Positions 44,782 to 54,216 are shown, counted from the first letter of the stretch. The stretch: DNA of 64,000 bases from Corynebacterium accolens (GCF_023520795.1 NZ_CP046605.1:2277438-2341437), one strand, 5' to 3'. Notes: generated by a model not told the origin, from the sequence alone. A program made the numbers and translations.

Positions 44782-46731
44782 TTACTTCTTTTCAGTCTGT
44801 ACGCGGCCCATGACTTCACTGATCGTTCCGTGCTGGAACTCCTGCTTCAATCCACCAGCTGCGATTTCGGAGTAATCAGAGGTGGGCCAGCCAAATTCGC
44901 CGTGCTCCCAGCCCTTCTTACCCCATTCATCCATGATGGCGCCCTTCAAGATGTAGTGCGCGCCGGATTCTGGGGACCAGTAGATGGAGCCATGTTCAAA
45001 CTCCTGGAAGAAGCCGCCCTCGACCTTCTTCTCGCCGTCCGTGGGGAAGCCCAGTGGGGATTCGACACCGCCCATATCCTTGTACTTTTTGCCAATGGCA
45101 CCAAAGGACACCTGGTTCTTGCCGTCCGGGTTGCGGGTCAGAATGCCGTTTTGGAATTCCTGGGTAAAGCCTTCGCCCACCTTCTTGACCGCGCCGGTCG
45201 GGTACTTCAGATCGCCGCCTTCGTAGCCCTTCTCGCCCCACTTCTTGAACATGTCGCTGGTAATTTCCCAGGCGCCGGTCTCTGGGCTCCAGTAAATGGA
45301 ACCGTGTTCGAAGTGCACGAAGCGTCCCTTGCCATCTGGCGTTTTAAGCTCATCGGACTTCGGGAAGCCCAACCAGGAGGTAGGACCACCGATTTCCGCA
45401 TAGCGGGCGCCAATGCGGCCGTGCAGGGCGTGCGCACCGGTCTCCGGGGACCAGTACGCCGTACCGGTTTCGAAGTCTTGTGCCTTGCCCTTATCGGCAA
45501 CGTCATATTCGTTATTCAGGCAGGAACCGATGTGGCCTTCCTTGGTGGCCTTGGCGATCTCGCCTTCGGTCTGACAGTCCGCACCGCGGTCGGCCTTGTC
45601 AATGTTGAGGGCATCCGCAATGTAGGGCCATGCATTTTGCATCTCAAATTGCCAGAATTCCCAGCTGTGCACGCCGGAGGGGCGGAATTGCACCACCGGT
45701 TCCACATTGGCGCGCTTCGCGTAATCCACGAAGGTCTGGGTGGACATACGGGAGATGACCTCCAAGCCCATGCCGGCCAAGCTTGCCTGGCCCTTGGCCA
45801 CGGAGGTGGCATTGCCAAAGTCATCCTTGCCGTTACCGGCAGAGACATAGACCTGCATGTCCTTGAGGTTTTCGATGCCCAGCTTTGGATCGTGGTCGAT
45901 CCAGTCCTGCGAGGCCGGCTCGCCCCACATCTTGCGGGAATCGAAGCCACCGGCATCGCGCTGCGCAGCCATGATGGCCTGCGGCATGCCGCGGGTGGTC
46001 GTATCAAGGTAGCCGGAGAACGAGCCCACGAAACCAAACAGGTACGGGTTGCGCTCCGCCAGGTTGATCGCAGCGGTACCGCCCATGGACAGCCCAGTGA
46101 CCGCGCGCTTCTGGTTGGAGCGGTATTCCTTATCCAAGATGGGAACCAATTCCTTGGTCAGGAAGGTCTCCCACTTGTAGTTCTTGCCTGCATCCGGCTG
46201 CTGCCAGTCGGAGTAGAAGGAGGATTCGCCGCCCACCGGCATGATGAGGTTGACGTTGCGGTCCGCGTACTGGTTGAGGATATTGGTCTCAATGGTCCAT
46301 CCGGACTCGTCATCGCGGGCGCGCAGGCCGTCGAGCGCCCATACCTCAGGGAACTTCTTTTCCGGCTGCGAATACCAGTCGCGCGCGAGCTGGATCTGCA
46401 CCTTTTGCTCTTGATCCGGCATCGCTGCGGACTTGATATAGACCATCAGGTGGCGGTTGGACAGGTACTCCACACGGTTGATCTTTACGCCATCCGGCAG
46501 GCCCTCTACCTCTGGGTACTCGGTCTCCACTGGGGTACGAGCCGGCGGATCCTTGGGCGCAAAGTGGTCAGACAGGCTGCCGCCACCGCCTGGCTGAGCA
46601 GAGCTAATATCACCAAGTGAGCTTTGGGCTGTGGCATTGGGCAGCAGGGCCAGTCCAACGGCGATGGCGGTCGGTACGGCTGCTACCGCAAGCCCCTTGC
46701 GGGCCTTGCCCGGGGAAGTGTTTTTGCGCAT
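44782..46731 (-). CDS. cop1: Trehalose corynomycolyltransferase with LGFP repeats (Cop1/PS1-like)
   Basis: Secreted enzyme that transfers corynomycolate from trehalose monocorynomycolate to arabinogalactan or trehalose. The 649-residue protein has a signal peptide (AVAAVPTAIAVGLALLPNATAQ), an Ag85-type esterase domain with the catalytic serine in VTGLSMGGTAAINLA and downstream acid/His residues, then a C-terminal stalk of LGFP-type repeats (WLGFPKSDE, PLGFPTDGE, WPTSDY segments about every 50 residues). LGFP repeats bind the envelope and are the mark of Cop1/CspA, the PS1 protein. It is read leftward after its own promoter region, ending 2 bp before the lipoprotein gene. Confidence 0.93.
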   Translation of the reverse strand: MRKNTSPGKARKGLAVAAVPTAIAVGLALLPNATAQSSLGDISSAQPGGGGSLSDHFAPKDPPARTPVETEYPEVEGLPDGVKINRVEYLSNRHLMVYIKSAAMPDQEQKVQIQLARDWYSQPEKKFPEVWALDGLRARDDESGWTIETNILNQYADRNVNLIMPVGGESSFYSDWQQPDAGKNYKWETFLTKELVPILDKEYRSNQKRAVTGLSMGGTAAINLAERNPYLFGFVGSFSGYLDTTTRGMPQAIMAAQRDAGGFDSRKMWGEPASQDWIDHDPKLGIENLKDMQVYVSAGNGKDDFGNATSVAKGQASLAGMGLEVISRMSTQTFVDYAKRANVEPVVQFRPSGVHSWEFWQFEMQNAWPYIADALNIDKADRGADCQTEGEIAKATKEGHIGSCLNNEYDVADKGKAQDFETGTAYWSPETGAHALHGRIGARYAEIGGPTSWLGFPKSDELKTPDGKGRFVHFEHGSIYWSPETGAWEITSDMFKKWGEKGYEGGDLKYPTGAVKKVGEGFTQEFQNGILTRNPDGKNQVSFGAIGKKYKDMGGVESPLGFPTDGEKKVEGGFFQEFEHGSIYWSPESGAHYILKGAIMDEWGKKGWEHGEFGWPTSDYSEIAAGGLKQEFQHGTISEVMGRVQTEKK

Positions 46732-46822
46732 AGGTAAACGTCCTTGAAGATTTACCGCGGCTACATTCCGAAGGTTCCCCTCCTCCGGACTGCCGCCTGC
46801 GGCGTGAGCTGTCTATTGTGCG

Positions 46823-46852
46823 CTTAAGTTTAAGTTGAACTTGAGGCTTAAG
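46823..46852. promoter_or_regulatory. Nested inverted repeat upstream of cop1
   Basis: CTTAAG occurs at both edges (46823-46828 and 46847-46852) around the near-palindrome AAGTTGAACTT. It lies about 90-120 bp before the cop1 start, between the cmt terminator and cop1. It could be an operator or part of the promoter. I know no factor for it. Confidence 0.3.
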
Positions 46853-46934
46853 AAAGGCTGACACGCCGGAGGCAATTTATATCACCATTTATTGCGGTTC
46901 GGACGAGGCTGAACTCAAGCCCTATTACAGACGC

Positions 46935-46963
46935 AAAAAGTCCCCTACCACAAGGTAGGGGAC
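46935..46963 (-). terminator. Terminator of the second mycolyltransferase gene
   Basis: GTCCCCTACC paired with GGTAGGGGAC (10 bp, loop ACAA) at 46940-46963, followed on the minus strand by five T residues. It lies 19 bp beyond the stop and separates the upstream gene from cop1. Confidence 0.88.
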
Positions 46964-46981
46964 GAAAGCGTCAAAAGGCTT

Positions 46982-48001
46982 TTACCAAGCGTTCATAACG
47001 TTGAGAACCTGCGGCTTCGACTTCTCCAGCTGGTAGCCAAACTGTAGCCAGTTGTGCAGCCCCTGTGCCGGGTAGTCCACGGTCGGGTTCAGGCCCTGCA
47101 GGCGAGCTGCACCTTCCCAGACGTGGGTGGTGATGCGGGAACCGACCTCAAGGGCAGCACCGGCTGCTTGGTGCTCTGGGAGGTAGCGCTGGCGGTCAAG
47201 GTCGCCCGGGATACCGGTTGCGGCGGAGATGTAGACATCGGTATTGCGCAGCTGCGGGATGAGCAGCAAGGGGTCATTCTGGAAGCGCTTCGGGTTAAAC
47301 AGCGAGCCGTACATCGCGTTGATGTTGAACCCGCCGGCATCCAGCATGGCAAAGCGCATGAAGGTCTGCGCGCCCGGCACCGTCGTGGTCAAGTAGCCGG
47401 AGAAGGACAGCGCCTGGCGGAACTGGTCATTGTGCTTTGCAGCCAAGGTCAAAGCAGAACCAGCGCCCATGGACAGGCCAGCAATGGAGTTATTATTGCG
47501 GGCCACGCCGAAGTTGCTCTCCAAGTAGGCGGGAAGCTCGCTGGTCAGGAAGGTCTCCCACTTGTAGTTGACCGGCTCGTTCGGGTCGTACTTAGCGGGT
47601 GCCTGCCAGTCAGCGTAGAAGGAGGACTCGCCGCCTACCGGCATGACCAGGGTGATATTGTGCGGCTCGTAGGTACGTGCCGCGTTGACGTCATTGACCC
47701 ACGCGTTGGTGCGGTCGGTCGCACGCAGTCCGTCCAAGAGGTACAGGCCAGCGTTGCCGCCATTCTTTGCGGGCTGGATCTGCACTGGGATATTGCGGCC
47801 CATCGACTGAGACCACACGTCGCAGCGCTGGACCCACCAGCCCACCTGGTCCCACTCGCACGTGCCAGTATTGTCCGCACGCAAGAAATCGCGGTGAGCT
47901 GCGTGCGCCTGCTGGGTGCCGCCTGCCACTACGGCAAGACCCAGCGCTACGGCGACTGCCATGATGACCGAAAGGACGCGACCCCTAATAGATGCAGTCA
48001 T
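46982..48001 (-). CDS. Trehalose corynomycolyltransferase (Cmt2-like)
   Basis: A 339-residue secreted Ag85-family enzyme without LGFP repeats. It has a signal peptide (VLSVIMAVAVALGLAVVAGGTQQAHA), the LYLLDGLRATDRTNAWVNDV segment, the catalytic serine in IAGLSMGAGSALTLA, and a C-terminal histidine in QGLHNWLQFGYQL. The order cmt2, cop1, lipoprotein, cutinase, fadD32 is that of C. glutamicum. Two cysteines near the N-terminus (TCEWDQ and QRCDVW) could form a disulfide. Confidence 0.93.
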   Translation of the reverse strand: MTASIRGRVLSVIMAVAVALGLAVVAGGTQQAHAAHRDFLRADNTGTCEWDQVGWWVQRCDVWSQSMGRNIPVQIQPAKNGGNAGLYLLDGLRATDRTNAWVNDVNAARTYEPHNITLVMPVGGESSFYADWQAPAKYDPNEPVNYKWETFLTSELPAYLESNFGVARNNNSIAGLSMGAGSALTLAAKHNDQFRQALSFSGYLTTTVPGAQTFMRFAMLDAGGFNINAMYGSLFNPKRFQNDPLLLIPQLRNTDVYISAATGIPGDLDRQRYLPEHQAAGAALEVGSRITTHVWEGAARLQGLNPTVDYPAQGLHNWLQFGYQLEKSKPQVLNVMNAW

Positions 48002-48140
48002 CTTTCTCCTTCACAAAGTATTTGGTAATTGTCACTTAGCTTTATCGCTCGGAATCTGTGAACCGTTAACATCCCGACGCGAAAGCCTAACTAGCAAGCA
48101 GTCTAATGCACTCCCGGGCCAAATGTTGCATCTTCCCCCA

Positions 48141-49835
48141 TCAGTCCAGGTAAGACCCCGGATCGGAAGTGAAGGAAAGCGTCCGCCCGTCTGTCAGGGA
48201 AAATTTAATGTTTTCCCAGAATCGGCCCCAAGTTAAGGGATCCCTGTACGTGGCAAAGAGTTCCTGAAAATCGGCATCGTTAAGCGCGGTGCGGGCCTTG
48301 CGGGCCGCGTCCTTATCAATCCAGAACGGCACGGAATCAATATCGGCCGCGGAATCCGCCACCTGCCACGGCATGCCCAGGCTCTTATCGTGGCCAATCC
48401 GCCCGCCCTCGATGCGGGGCTGGCGCGCTGCCAACGGGTTGCTCAGGCCAATCTCATCGAGCACGCGCACATCCAACGGGGCATTCATGGAGGTAAGCCC
48501 CAGGTTGAGGTAATACACCGTGGGCGGATCCGTGCGCGAAGGATCCCCCTCGGTAGCCAGCCAGGAAGGGCTGCCATCGTCTTGCAGGTAGCGGAAGGTC
48601 ATGGCATCGCCATCCTCCAGCTCCTTAATCGCGTCCGTATAGCCGTGCATCATCTCGCTGCGCAGGAACTCTTCGGCGTGGCGGGGCGGTTCATCCATCC
48701 GTGTAGTGTGGGTCCAAAAGTCGCGCTCGTCCACAATGGAAATATCGCTGTCATAGACGGCTGGATCCACCGGGTGGCCGCGCAGCGCAACGATGATCGC
48801 CCACACGGCGCAAGCGACAGAAGCCACCCATACCCGCAGGTTCACCACAAAAATGGGAAGTAGGGCGGCAAAAAGCGGCAAAAGCAGCATGCGGCCGTGC
48901 ATGAAATCGCCGCCCACCCGCAGGACATACAGGGTGTGCAGCACAGCGGTTCCGACGAAGATGTAGACGGCGCTTGCGGTAGAGCGCAGCTGCGGCGGGC
49001 GCAGCTCAGCCTTCCAGAGTGCGGCTACCACCAGCACGACCAGCGGCAGCACCAACCAGTAGGGCCCAATGAAATCACCGAGGTAGGTAAAGCCCTTTCC
49101 CCATTCGGAGCCACTGGCGGATTTCGCCACCGCCGTATGCGGGGTCAATAGACCGTAATATCCCATGCGGAAAATCTGGTAGCCCAAGGGCAGCGGCAGG
49201 GCGATGGCCAGCACCTTCCACGAGCGCGTGGAAACCAACAGCACGATCCCCACGATGCCGCCGTACAGCGCCAGCTCGGGGCGGATGAGCCAGGACAGCC
49301 CGGCCCAAAAGGCGAGCCAATACGCGGCGGAATTCCCTCGCTCGTGGCGGTGCGGGCGCGCCCACTGCAGCAGCAGCCACCACAGCATGGCCAGGTAAAA
49401 TAGGCACAGGCCCCATTCCAGGCCGGAGGTAAAAAAGTCACGCGCCGGCGGCAGCGCCACATAGACCAAGGCGCCGGCCGGGAGCACGATGCCGGAGTGC
49501 ATGCTTGCCGATGCCCACGTGCCCAGCACCATCGCCGCCACGGCTAGGACCAGCCCGAGGTAGATGGCGATGGATTCTAGCTCAGCATTGCTGGCCCACC
49601 GCACCGCTAAGATGAGGTATTGCCACAGCGTGGAGGTATTGGCCTCAACGCGCTCGCCCACATTGAATACCGGGCCATTGCCTGCCTCTAGGTTGCGGAC
49701 GGTGCGCAGGACGATGAGCCCGTCATCGGAGATCCAGCGGCGGGCGAAACCGCCCCAAAACGACAAAACACCGACAACAATGATTGCCGCTGGCGCGCTC
49801 CAGCGCGCGAGGTTCTTGTTGTCGGTGTTACACAC
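48141..49835 (-). CDS. aftB: Terminal arabinofuranosyltransferase AftB
   Basis: Adds the terminal beta-1,2-linked arabinofuranose to arabinogalactan, using decaprenyl-phosphoarabinose on the outer face of the membrane. The 564-residue GT-C enzyme has an early segment RRWISDDGLIVLRTVRNLEAGNGPVFNVGERVEANTSTLW with the catalytic DD pair, about nine membrane segments, and a soluble C-terminal domain of about 200 residues. The start is GTG at 49835. It lies 54 bp after the UbiA-type gene on the same strand and in C. glutamicum has the same neighbours. Confidence 0.92.
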   Translation of the reverse strand: MCNTDNKNLARWSAPAAIIVVGVLSFWGGFARRWISDDGLIVLRTVRNLEAGNGPVFNVGERVEANTSTLWQYLILAVRWASNAELESIAIYLGLVLAVAAMVLGTWASASMHSGIVLPAGALVYVALPPARDFFTSGLEWGLCLFYLAMLWWLLLQWARPHRHERGNSAAYWLAFWAGLSWLIRPELALYGGIVGIVLLVSTRSWKVLAIALPLPLGYQIFRMGYYGLLTPHTAVAKSASGSEWGKGFTYLGDFIGPYWLVLPLVVLVVAALWKAELRPPQLRSTASAVYIFVGTAVLHTLYVLRVGGDFMHGRMLLLPLFAALLPIFVVNLRVWVASVACAVWAIIVALRGHPVDPAVYDSDISIVDERDFWTHTTRMDEPPRHAEEFLRSEMMHGYTDAIKELEDGDAMTFRYLQDDGSPSWLATEGDPSRTDPPTVYYLNLGLTSMNAPLDVRVLDEIGLSNPLAARQPRIEGGRIGHDKSLGMPWQVADSAADIDSVPFWIDKDAARKARTALNDADFQELFATYRDPLTWGRFWENIKFSLTDGRTLSFTSDPGSYLD

Positions 49836-49889
49836 GGGGTGAAAGTGTATCAGCCCCAGCGCGGTTTACCTTATCGAAATTCCTTGTGC

Positions 49890-50870
49890 TTAAAACAAGG
49901 GCATGACGTAGACGGCCATAGCGATACAGGCCAGCCAGGCGATGGCGAGGAATTGCAGGGTGCGGTCCCCCAACGCGATTTCTTCCGGGGCTCCGCCCTG
50001 GCCGCGGTCCACGTCGGCGGCATAGCGCAGGATGGCGATGGTAAACGGCACCATGGAAATCTGGTACCACACGCCACCGGAGGTTGCGGCATTCGCCAGC
50101 TCAAAGCCCCACAGGGAGTAGAAGACCACCACGGCGGTGGCCGCCAGCGTCCACACAAAGCGCAGGTAGGTCGGCGTATATCCCTGCAAGGATTTGCGGA
50201 TCTTCGCGCCGGTCTTTTCCACCAGCAAAATTTCGGCATAGCGCTTACCAGAGGCCATAAACAGCGAGCCAAAGGCGGCGACCAGCAAGAACCATTGCGA
50301 AAGCTCAATATCGGCGGCCACGCCGCCGGCCATGGTGCGCAGCATGAATCCGGAGGAGACCAGAGCGATATCGATGACCGGAATGTGCTTCCAGCCAAAG
50401 CAATAGCCCAGCTGCAGGGCGATGTAGACCGCCATGACGATGGCCAGCTCTAGCCCCGCGGTGGCCAAGAAGGACAGCCCGATGGACAGGCCAACGAGCA
50501 CCACGGCCATGACATAGGCCACCTTGATGGGCAGCACGCCCGAGGCGATAGGGCGGAAGCGCTTGGTCGGGTGCTCCTGGTCCTCGCGCCAATCCTTGGC
50601 GTCATTGATCAGGTAAATGGAGGAAGCGCCGAGGCAGAAGACGATGAAGGCTAGGAGGACATCGACAAGCACGCGCCCGTGAAAGAGCGAGTCCGCACCG
50701 GCCGCGGCGGGCGCGGCCAGCACGAGGATGTTTTTTACCCATTGCTTCGGGCGCAGGGCCTTGACCATGCCATCGGCCAAATTCTTCGGCGGCTTGCGCT
50801 TGCGGCCGGTATCGACACCGGACGTATGCGGCTCCGAATAGAGAAAGTGCTGATTCTCAGCCTCACTCAT
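49890..50870 (-). CDS. ubiA: Decaprenyl-phosphate phosphoribosyltransferase (UbiA family)
   Basis: Transfers ribose 5-phosphate from PRPP to decaprenyl phosphate, the first membrane step toward decaprenyl-phosphoarabinose (DPA), the arabinose donor. The 326-residue protein has eight or so membrane segments and the two Asp-rich motifs of UbiA enzymes (YLINDAKDWREDQEHPTKRFRPIASG and YAADVDRGQG). Its start overlaps the PAP2 gene by 4 bp (ATGA). The name in Corynebacterium is often ubiA, although it is not the ubiquinone enzyme. Confidence 0.92.
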   Translation of the reverse strand: MSEAENQHFLYSEPHTSGVDTGRKRKPPKNLADGMVKALRPKQWVKNILVLAAPAAAGADSLFHGRVLVDVLLAFIVFCLGASSIYLINDAKDWREDQEHPTKRFRPIASGVLPIKVAYVMAVVLVGLSIGLSFLATAGLELAIVMAVYIALQLGYCFGWKHIPVIDIALVSSGFMLRTMAGGVAADIELSQWFLLVAAFGSLFMASGKRYAEILLVEKTGAKIRKSLQGYTPTYLRFVWTLAATAVVVFYSLWGFELANAATSGGVWYQISMVPFTIAILRYAADVDRGQGGAPEEIALGDRTLQFLAIAWLACIAMAVYVMPLF

Positions 50871-51382
50871 GCGTCTTTCTCCTTCGTCATTGCCCGCGCG
50901 GTGGCAGCGCCAATGGCTGCGCCCGCGACGGTATCGGTTGGATAATGCACCCCGAGCACCATACGCGATGCCATCATTACCGGCACTCCCACAAGCGGGA
51001 TCTTGGACCCCGTCAGGCGGGAAAGGCCCACCAAGAAGGCGGTGGTGGAGGTGGCATGCGAGGACGGGAAGGACAGGCGCGAGGGGGTTTTCACCCCAAC
51101 TCGCACGTAGGAATAATCGGGCCGCTTGCGCCGCACGATGCGCTTGAGCACCACGCTTGCCGCATGCGCGGTAAAAGCCGCGGCACCGATCCGAATCCAG
51201 TCTTCCCGGCGCTTTTTGTCCAGGCTGGCGCCTAAGGCCGCGCTGCCCAACCAGCCCAGGGCGTGCTCGCCCAAGTGGCTTAAACCGCGGGCGGTGGGCA
51301 CGACACCCGGCACGTCAAAGGCGGCGTTCTGGATGGATTCCAGGACGCGGGATTCTGCGATGGAAAGCTTATTGGGCATCAA
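50867..51382 (-). CDS. PAP2-family phosphatase (decaprenylphosphoryl-5-phosphoribose phosphatase)
   Basis: A 171-residue membrane phosphatase that by context removes the 5-phosphate from decaprenyl-phosphoryl phosphoribose, the step after UbiA. The three PAP2 motifs are seen: KRIVRRKRPDYS, SFPSSHATST and ASRMVLGVHYPTDTVAGA. It overlaps both neighbours: its start lies in the end of glfT2, and its stop overlaps the UbiA start. Confidence 0.88.
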   Translation of the reverse strand: MMPNKLSIAESRVLESIQNAAFDVPGVVPTARGLSHLGEHALGWLGSAALGASLDKKRREDWIRIGAAAFTAHAASVVLKRIVRRKRPDYSYVRVGVKTPSRLSFPSSHATSTTAFLVGLSRLTGSKIPLVGVPVMMASRMVLGVHYPTDTVAGAAIGAATARAMTKEKDA

Positions 51383-53321
51383 AAACCTTCTTCCAAGAGG
51401 ACCGCGCCGTCAATTCCGGCAACGCGGCGCGGTAGCGTGCCCGCAGGTCATCGAAGTTTTCTTCAATTTCCTTCAGCAGGCCACGGGTTTCGGCGATAAG
51501 CTCCTTGGCCAAATCGCGGTCGCGCTTGCGGAAGGCTACGCCCGTGCCGCCGGCCGTGGACACGGTGGCGGAATCCAGGCGGGACAGAGTGAACCAGCGC
51601 GCCTCTTCTGGGGTGAGGTTCAGCTGCGGTGCCGCGTGGTGCGCCGGATCCTCCTTGCTCAGCAGGTGCTTAAGGCCCTTGGCCGCCCACGGCAGCTTTT
51701 TGACCTTGCCCAGGCGGCCGCCCACATTGCGGGTGGGAACGCCCGGCGCGCCGGTCGGCGCTGGCAGCTGATCCGCGGATTCGATGATGACCGCATCCGA
51801 GTAGTTCTTGCGGATCTCCGCGATGCGCGGCAACGAGGTATCCAAGATATCGAAGAGGCGGTCTGGCCCCGCAAGGAAGTCCTTCATGGCCTCAATTTGG
51901 ATGGCCATGGTGGAGTATTCCATGCACATAGTGTGCTTGAGCGTGGATTTAAAGATAGACCTAGTAATGCCAGATACTGCGCCATCGTGGTACAGCGAGG
52001 CCACGATCAGGCGGTTGCGCAGGTGGAAATAGGCCTGCCAGTCAATGGCATCGTCCTTATCCGCCCAGGCCATGTGCCAGATGGCCGCGCCTGGCCAAGT
52101 CACGGTTGGGAACCCATTGCGGGCGGCGCGCAGGGAGTACTCGGTATCGTCCCACTTGATAAAGAGCGGCAGTGGCTGGCCGTTGGTCTCTGCCACCACG
52201 CGCGGGAAGAGGCACATCCACCAGCCGTTATATTCCACGTCCACGCGGCGGTGTAGGTCGCGGGAATCGTACTTCTTTGGATCCAGGCGGGTTTCTGGTG
52301 TGCCAATAGCGCGCAGCGGGTACTTGGCAAAGTCGTGGTCGTACACGGCGTGCGGGGCCGCGCCCCACATGAAGTCGGAGCGATTGACCTGCTCACCGGT
52401 GGTGCGCAGCTGGGAGCGCTCCTGCAGGTTGAGCATCTGCCCGCCGACGATGATCGGCTTTTCCGCATAGCGCGCGGCCTGCACTGCGCGCAGCACGGAG
52501 TCCGGCTCGATGGCGATGTCATCGTCCATGTACAAGATGAAGGGCGAATCGGTGTTTTCCAGCGCCTCGTACATGATGCGGGAATAACCACCGGAACCGC
52601 CGAGGTTGCCCTGGCGGAATTCGCGGAAGCGATCGCCAAAGTGGTCTACCGCCTCGTCGTATCCGGGCTCATCGGCTGGGTGCTGGTTGCCCTGGTCCGG
52701 CATGAGGACGAAGTCGATGATCTCATCCACCACGGGATCTTCTGCCAGCGCCTGCAGGGCGGCGACGGCGTCCGTGGGGCGGTTGAAGGTGGGGATGCCG
52801 ACGGCGACGCGCTTTTCGGAAGGGGCAAGCTCGGTGCCATCGGGAAGCGTCTGCGCTGCCGGGGCCTGCGGGGAGCACCAGGCTGCATCCGACAACGTGG
52901 TTTCCTTTTCCGCGGTGATATCGAACCACAGCCAGCCGCCATCCTCGAAGTTCTTCAGTGGCAGCTCAAACTCGTGGTGGCCGGTGCCCACGAGATGGTT
53001 GGCCACGGAAATGCGCTGGCCATCCTGCTTGGAACGGTACAAAGAAACGTTGGCCTGGCCCTCGATCTCCAGGCTTAGAACCACCGAGCGCAATTGCGAC
53101 CAGCGGCGCCAGTAAGAGGCCGGGAAGGCGTTGAAGTAGGTTTCAAAGGAGGCTTCCTCGCCGGCCGGGATGGTCACGGCGGTCCGGTTTGTCCAGCTCA
53201 AGCGCTCGCGGTTTTGCTCCGCCTCGATGAGGTAGAGCATGCGTACGTCAAAGGGTTCGCCGCGCTTGGGCAGCAAGATTCGCTGCAGGGGCTCATATGC
53301 CGAGGTGTTGTTGGCAGTCAC
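51369..53321 (-). CDS. glfT2: Galactofuranosyltransferase GlfT2
   Basis: Polymerises alternating beta-1,5 and beta-1,6 galactofuranose from UDP-galactofuranose in galactan synthesis. The 650-residue cytoplasmic protein has an N-terminal beta-rich domain, then the GT-2 core with GIPTFNRPTDAVAALQAL, the metal-binding LYMDDDIAIEPDS and the MTWADK / IWHMAWADKDDAIDW segment with catalytic acid residues, and a helical C-terminal part. It is the first gene of the leftward arabinogalactan sub-operon, overlapping the PAP2 gene by 14 bp. The second transferase, GlfT1, is not in the window. Confidence 0.94.
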   Translation of the reverse strand: MTANNTSAYEPLQRILLPKRGEPFDVRMLYLIEAEQNRERLSWTNRTAVTIPAGEEASFETYFNAFPASYWRRWSQLRSVVLSLEIEGQANVSLYRSKQDGQRISVANHLVGTGHHEFELPLKNFEDGGWLWFDITAEKETTLSDAAWCSPQAPAAQTLPDGTELAPSEKRVAVGIPTFNRPTDAVAALQALAEDPVVDEIIDFVLMPDQGNQHPADEPGYDEAVDHFGDRFREFRQGNLGGSGGYSRIMYEALENTDSPFILYMDDDIAIEPDSVLRAVQAARYAEKPIIVGGQMLNLQERSQLRTTGEQVNRSDFMWGAAPHAVYDHDFAKYPLRAIGTPETRLDPKKYDSRDLHRRVDVEYNGWWMCLFPRVVAETNGQPLPLFIKWDDTEYSLRAARNGFPTVTWPGAAIWHMAWADKDDAIDWQAYFHLRNRLIVASLYHDGAVSGITRSIFKSTLKHTMCMEYSTMAIQIEAMKDFLAGPDRLFDILDTSLPRIAEIRKNYSDAVIIESADQLPAPTGAPGVPTRNVGGRLGKVKKLPWAAKGLKHLLSKEDPAHHAAPQLNLTPEEARWFTLSRLDSATVSTAGGTGVAFRKRDRDLAKELIAETRGLLKEIEENFDDLRARYRAALPELTARSSWKKVFDAQ

Positions 53322-53415
53322 GATTGCTTCGATTCTCCAAACGATTTAAACAGTAGTCAGCGACCTAGCGTAGTTGTTTTCGCGCGACTGCTCGGGTTTA
53401 CACGCGGACAATAAA

Positions 53416-53444
53416 AGAAGGGCCGAGGAATTCCTCCTCGGCCC
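53416..53444 (-). terminator. Terminator of the phosphatase-like gene
   Basis: GGGCCGAGGA and TCCTCGGCCC form a perfect 10-bp stem (loop ATTCC) at 53420-53444, with TTCTTTTATTG following on the minus strand. It lies 20 bp beyond the stop of the gene at 53464. Confidence 0.85.
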
Positions 53445-53463
53445 AGGGCTTATGGCGCCTCCC

Positions 53464-54051
53464 TTATGCGCTCACGCGCTCGGTCACCGGGTCGATTCCC
53501 AGCTTGTTCAGCATGTAGTAGACGCGGGCCTCGAGGTCATCGGCAAGCTCGCGGGCTTGCTCAACGGTCTCAGCCGGGGCGATGTCCCAGATCTTGATGT
53601 CCTTGCCGGCCTCATCGCGCTCGACCTCGCGGCCCAGGTACACGATGTAGTCCGGCATGGCCACGGTCCGCACCTCTTCGAGGTACTTCTTGGGAGCCTG
53701 ACCCATCCCGCGCTCGCTCATGACGTGGGCCAGGTGGTCATTGCCGTCATTTTCCGGGTGCGCGGCGGCGGTATCGACGTAGAGCGCCGCACCGGCGTGC
53801 TTCTTGGTGAGGTCCGCTGCAGCCTTGGCCAGGGCGTGGTTATTGCCCGCGGCGAAGCGAACGTGGATGCGGTGGGCACCGAAGAACTCGCGCACCTCGC
53901 GCTCTACCAGCACGGGGATGAATTCCACAAGCTCGGCGTGGGCGGTGTGCTTGGCGATGACCTCGTCCAGCTTCGCATCGATGTCAGCACGGGTATATCC
54001 GTGACCGTACTTGGTGTGTAGGTCATGACGGAGGGTTTCAAACTGGTTCAT
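53464..54051 (-). CDS. LMW-phosphatase/ArsC-like protein lacking the catalytic cysteine
   Basis: A 195-residue cytoplasmic protein, started at 54051 (MNQFETLRHDLH) with GGGGATAA upstream. Residues 1-60 form the three-helix domain found before actinobacterial low-molecular-weight phosphatase/arsenate reductase domains. The rest aligns in pattern with that family: the strand IHVRFAAGNNHAL stands where VLFVCxHNxGRS is usual, then MPDYIVYLG, and IWDIAPAETVEQARELADDLEARV for the C-terminal helix. The CX5R loop is lost (no Cys, no Arg). It is therefore likely a binding or regulatory protein rather than an enzyme. A longer open frame upstream is not coding (see rejected). Confidence 0.65.
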   Translation of the reverse strand: MNQFETLRHDLHTKYGHGYTRADIDAKLDEVIAKHTAHAELVEFIPVLVEREVREFFGAHRIHVRFAAGNNHALAKAAADLTKKHAGAALYVDTAAAHPENDGNDHLAHVMSERGMGQAPKKYLEEVRTVAMPDYIVYLGREVERDEAGKDIKIWDIAPAETVEQARELADDLEARVYYMLNKLGIDPVTERVSA

Positions 54052-54216
54052 TGTTATCCCCTTTCCTGGATTCTTTCCCCGTTTGCTTTTTGTTAACTTA
54101 AAGTTAACCTTACAGCGCGGTGTGACATACGTCAATTGATTGGTCATAACCCAGTAGTTAGCCCTCGCGTGGAGCAAGTTACGCGTGGGGCGCGCTGGAC
54201 TATAGACTCTGCCTTG

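Noticed and set aside
44620-46620. 666-codon plus-strand frame
   Set aside because: It is antisense to cop1 in a GC-rich gene and has no start signal; the cop1 frame has signal peptide, catalytic serine and LGFP repeats.
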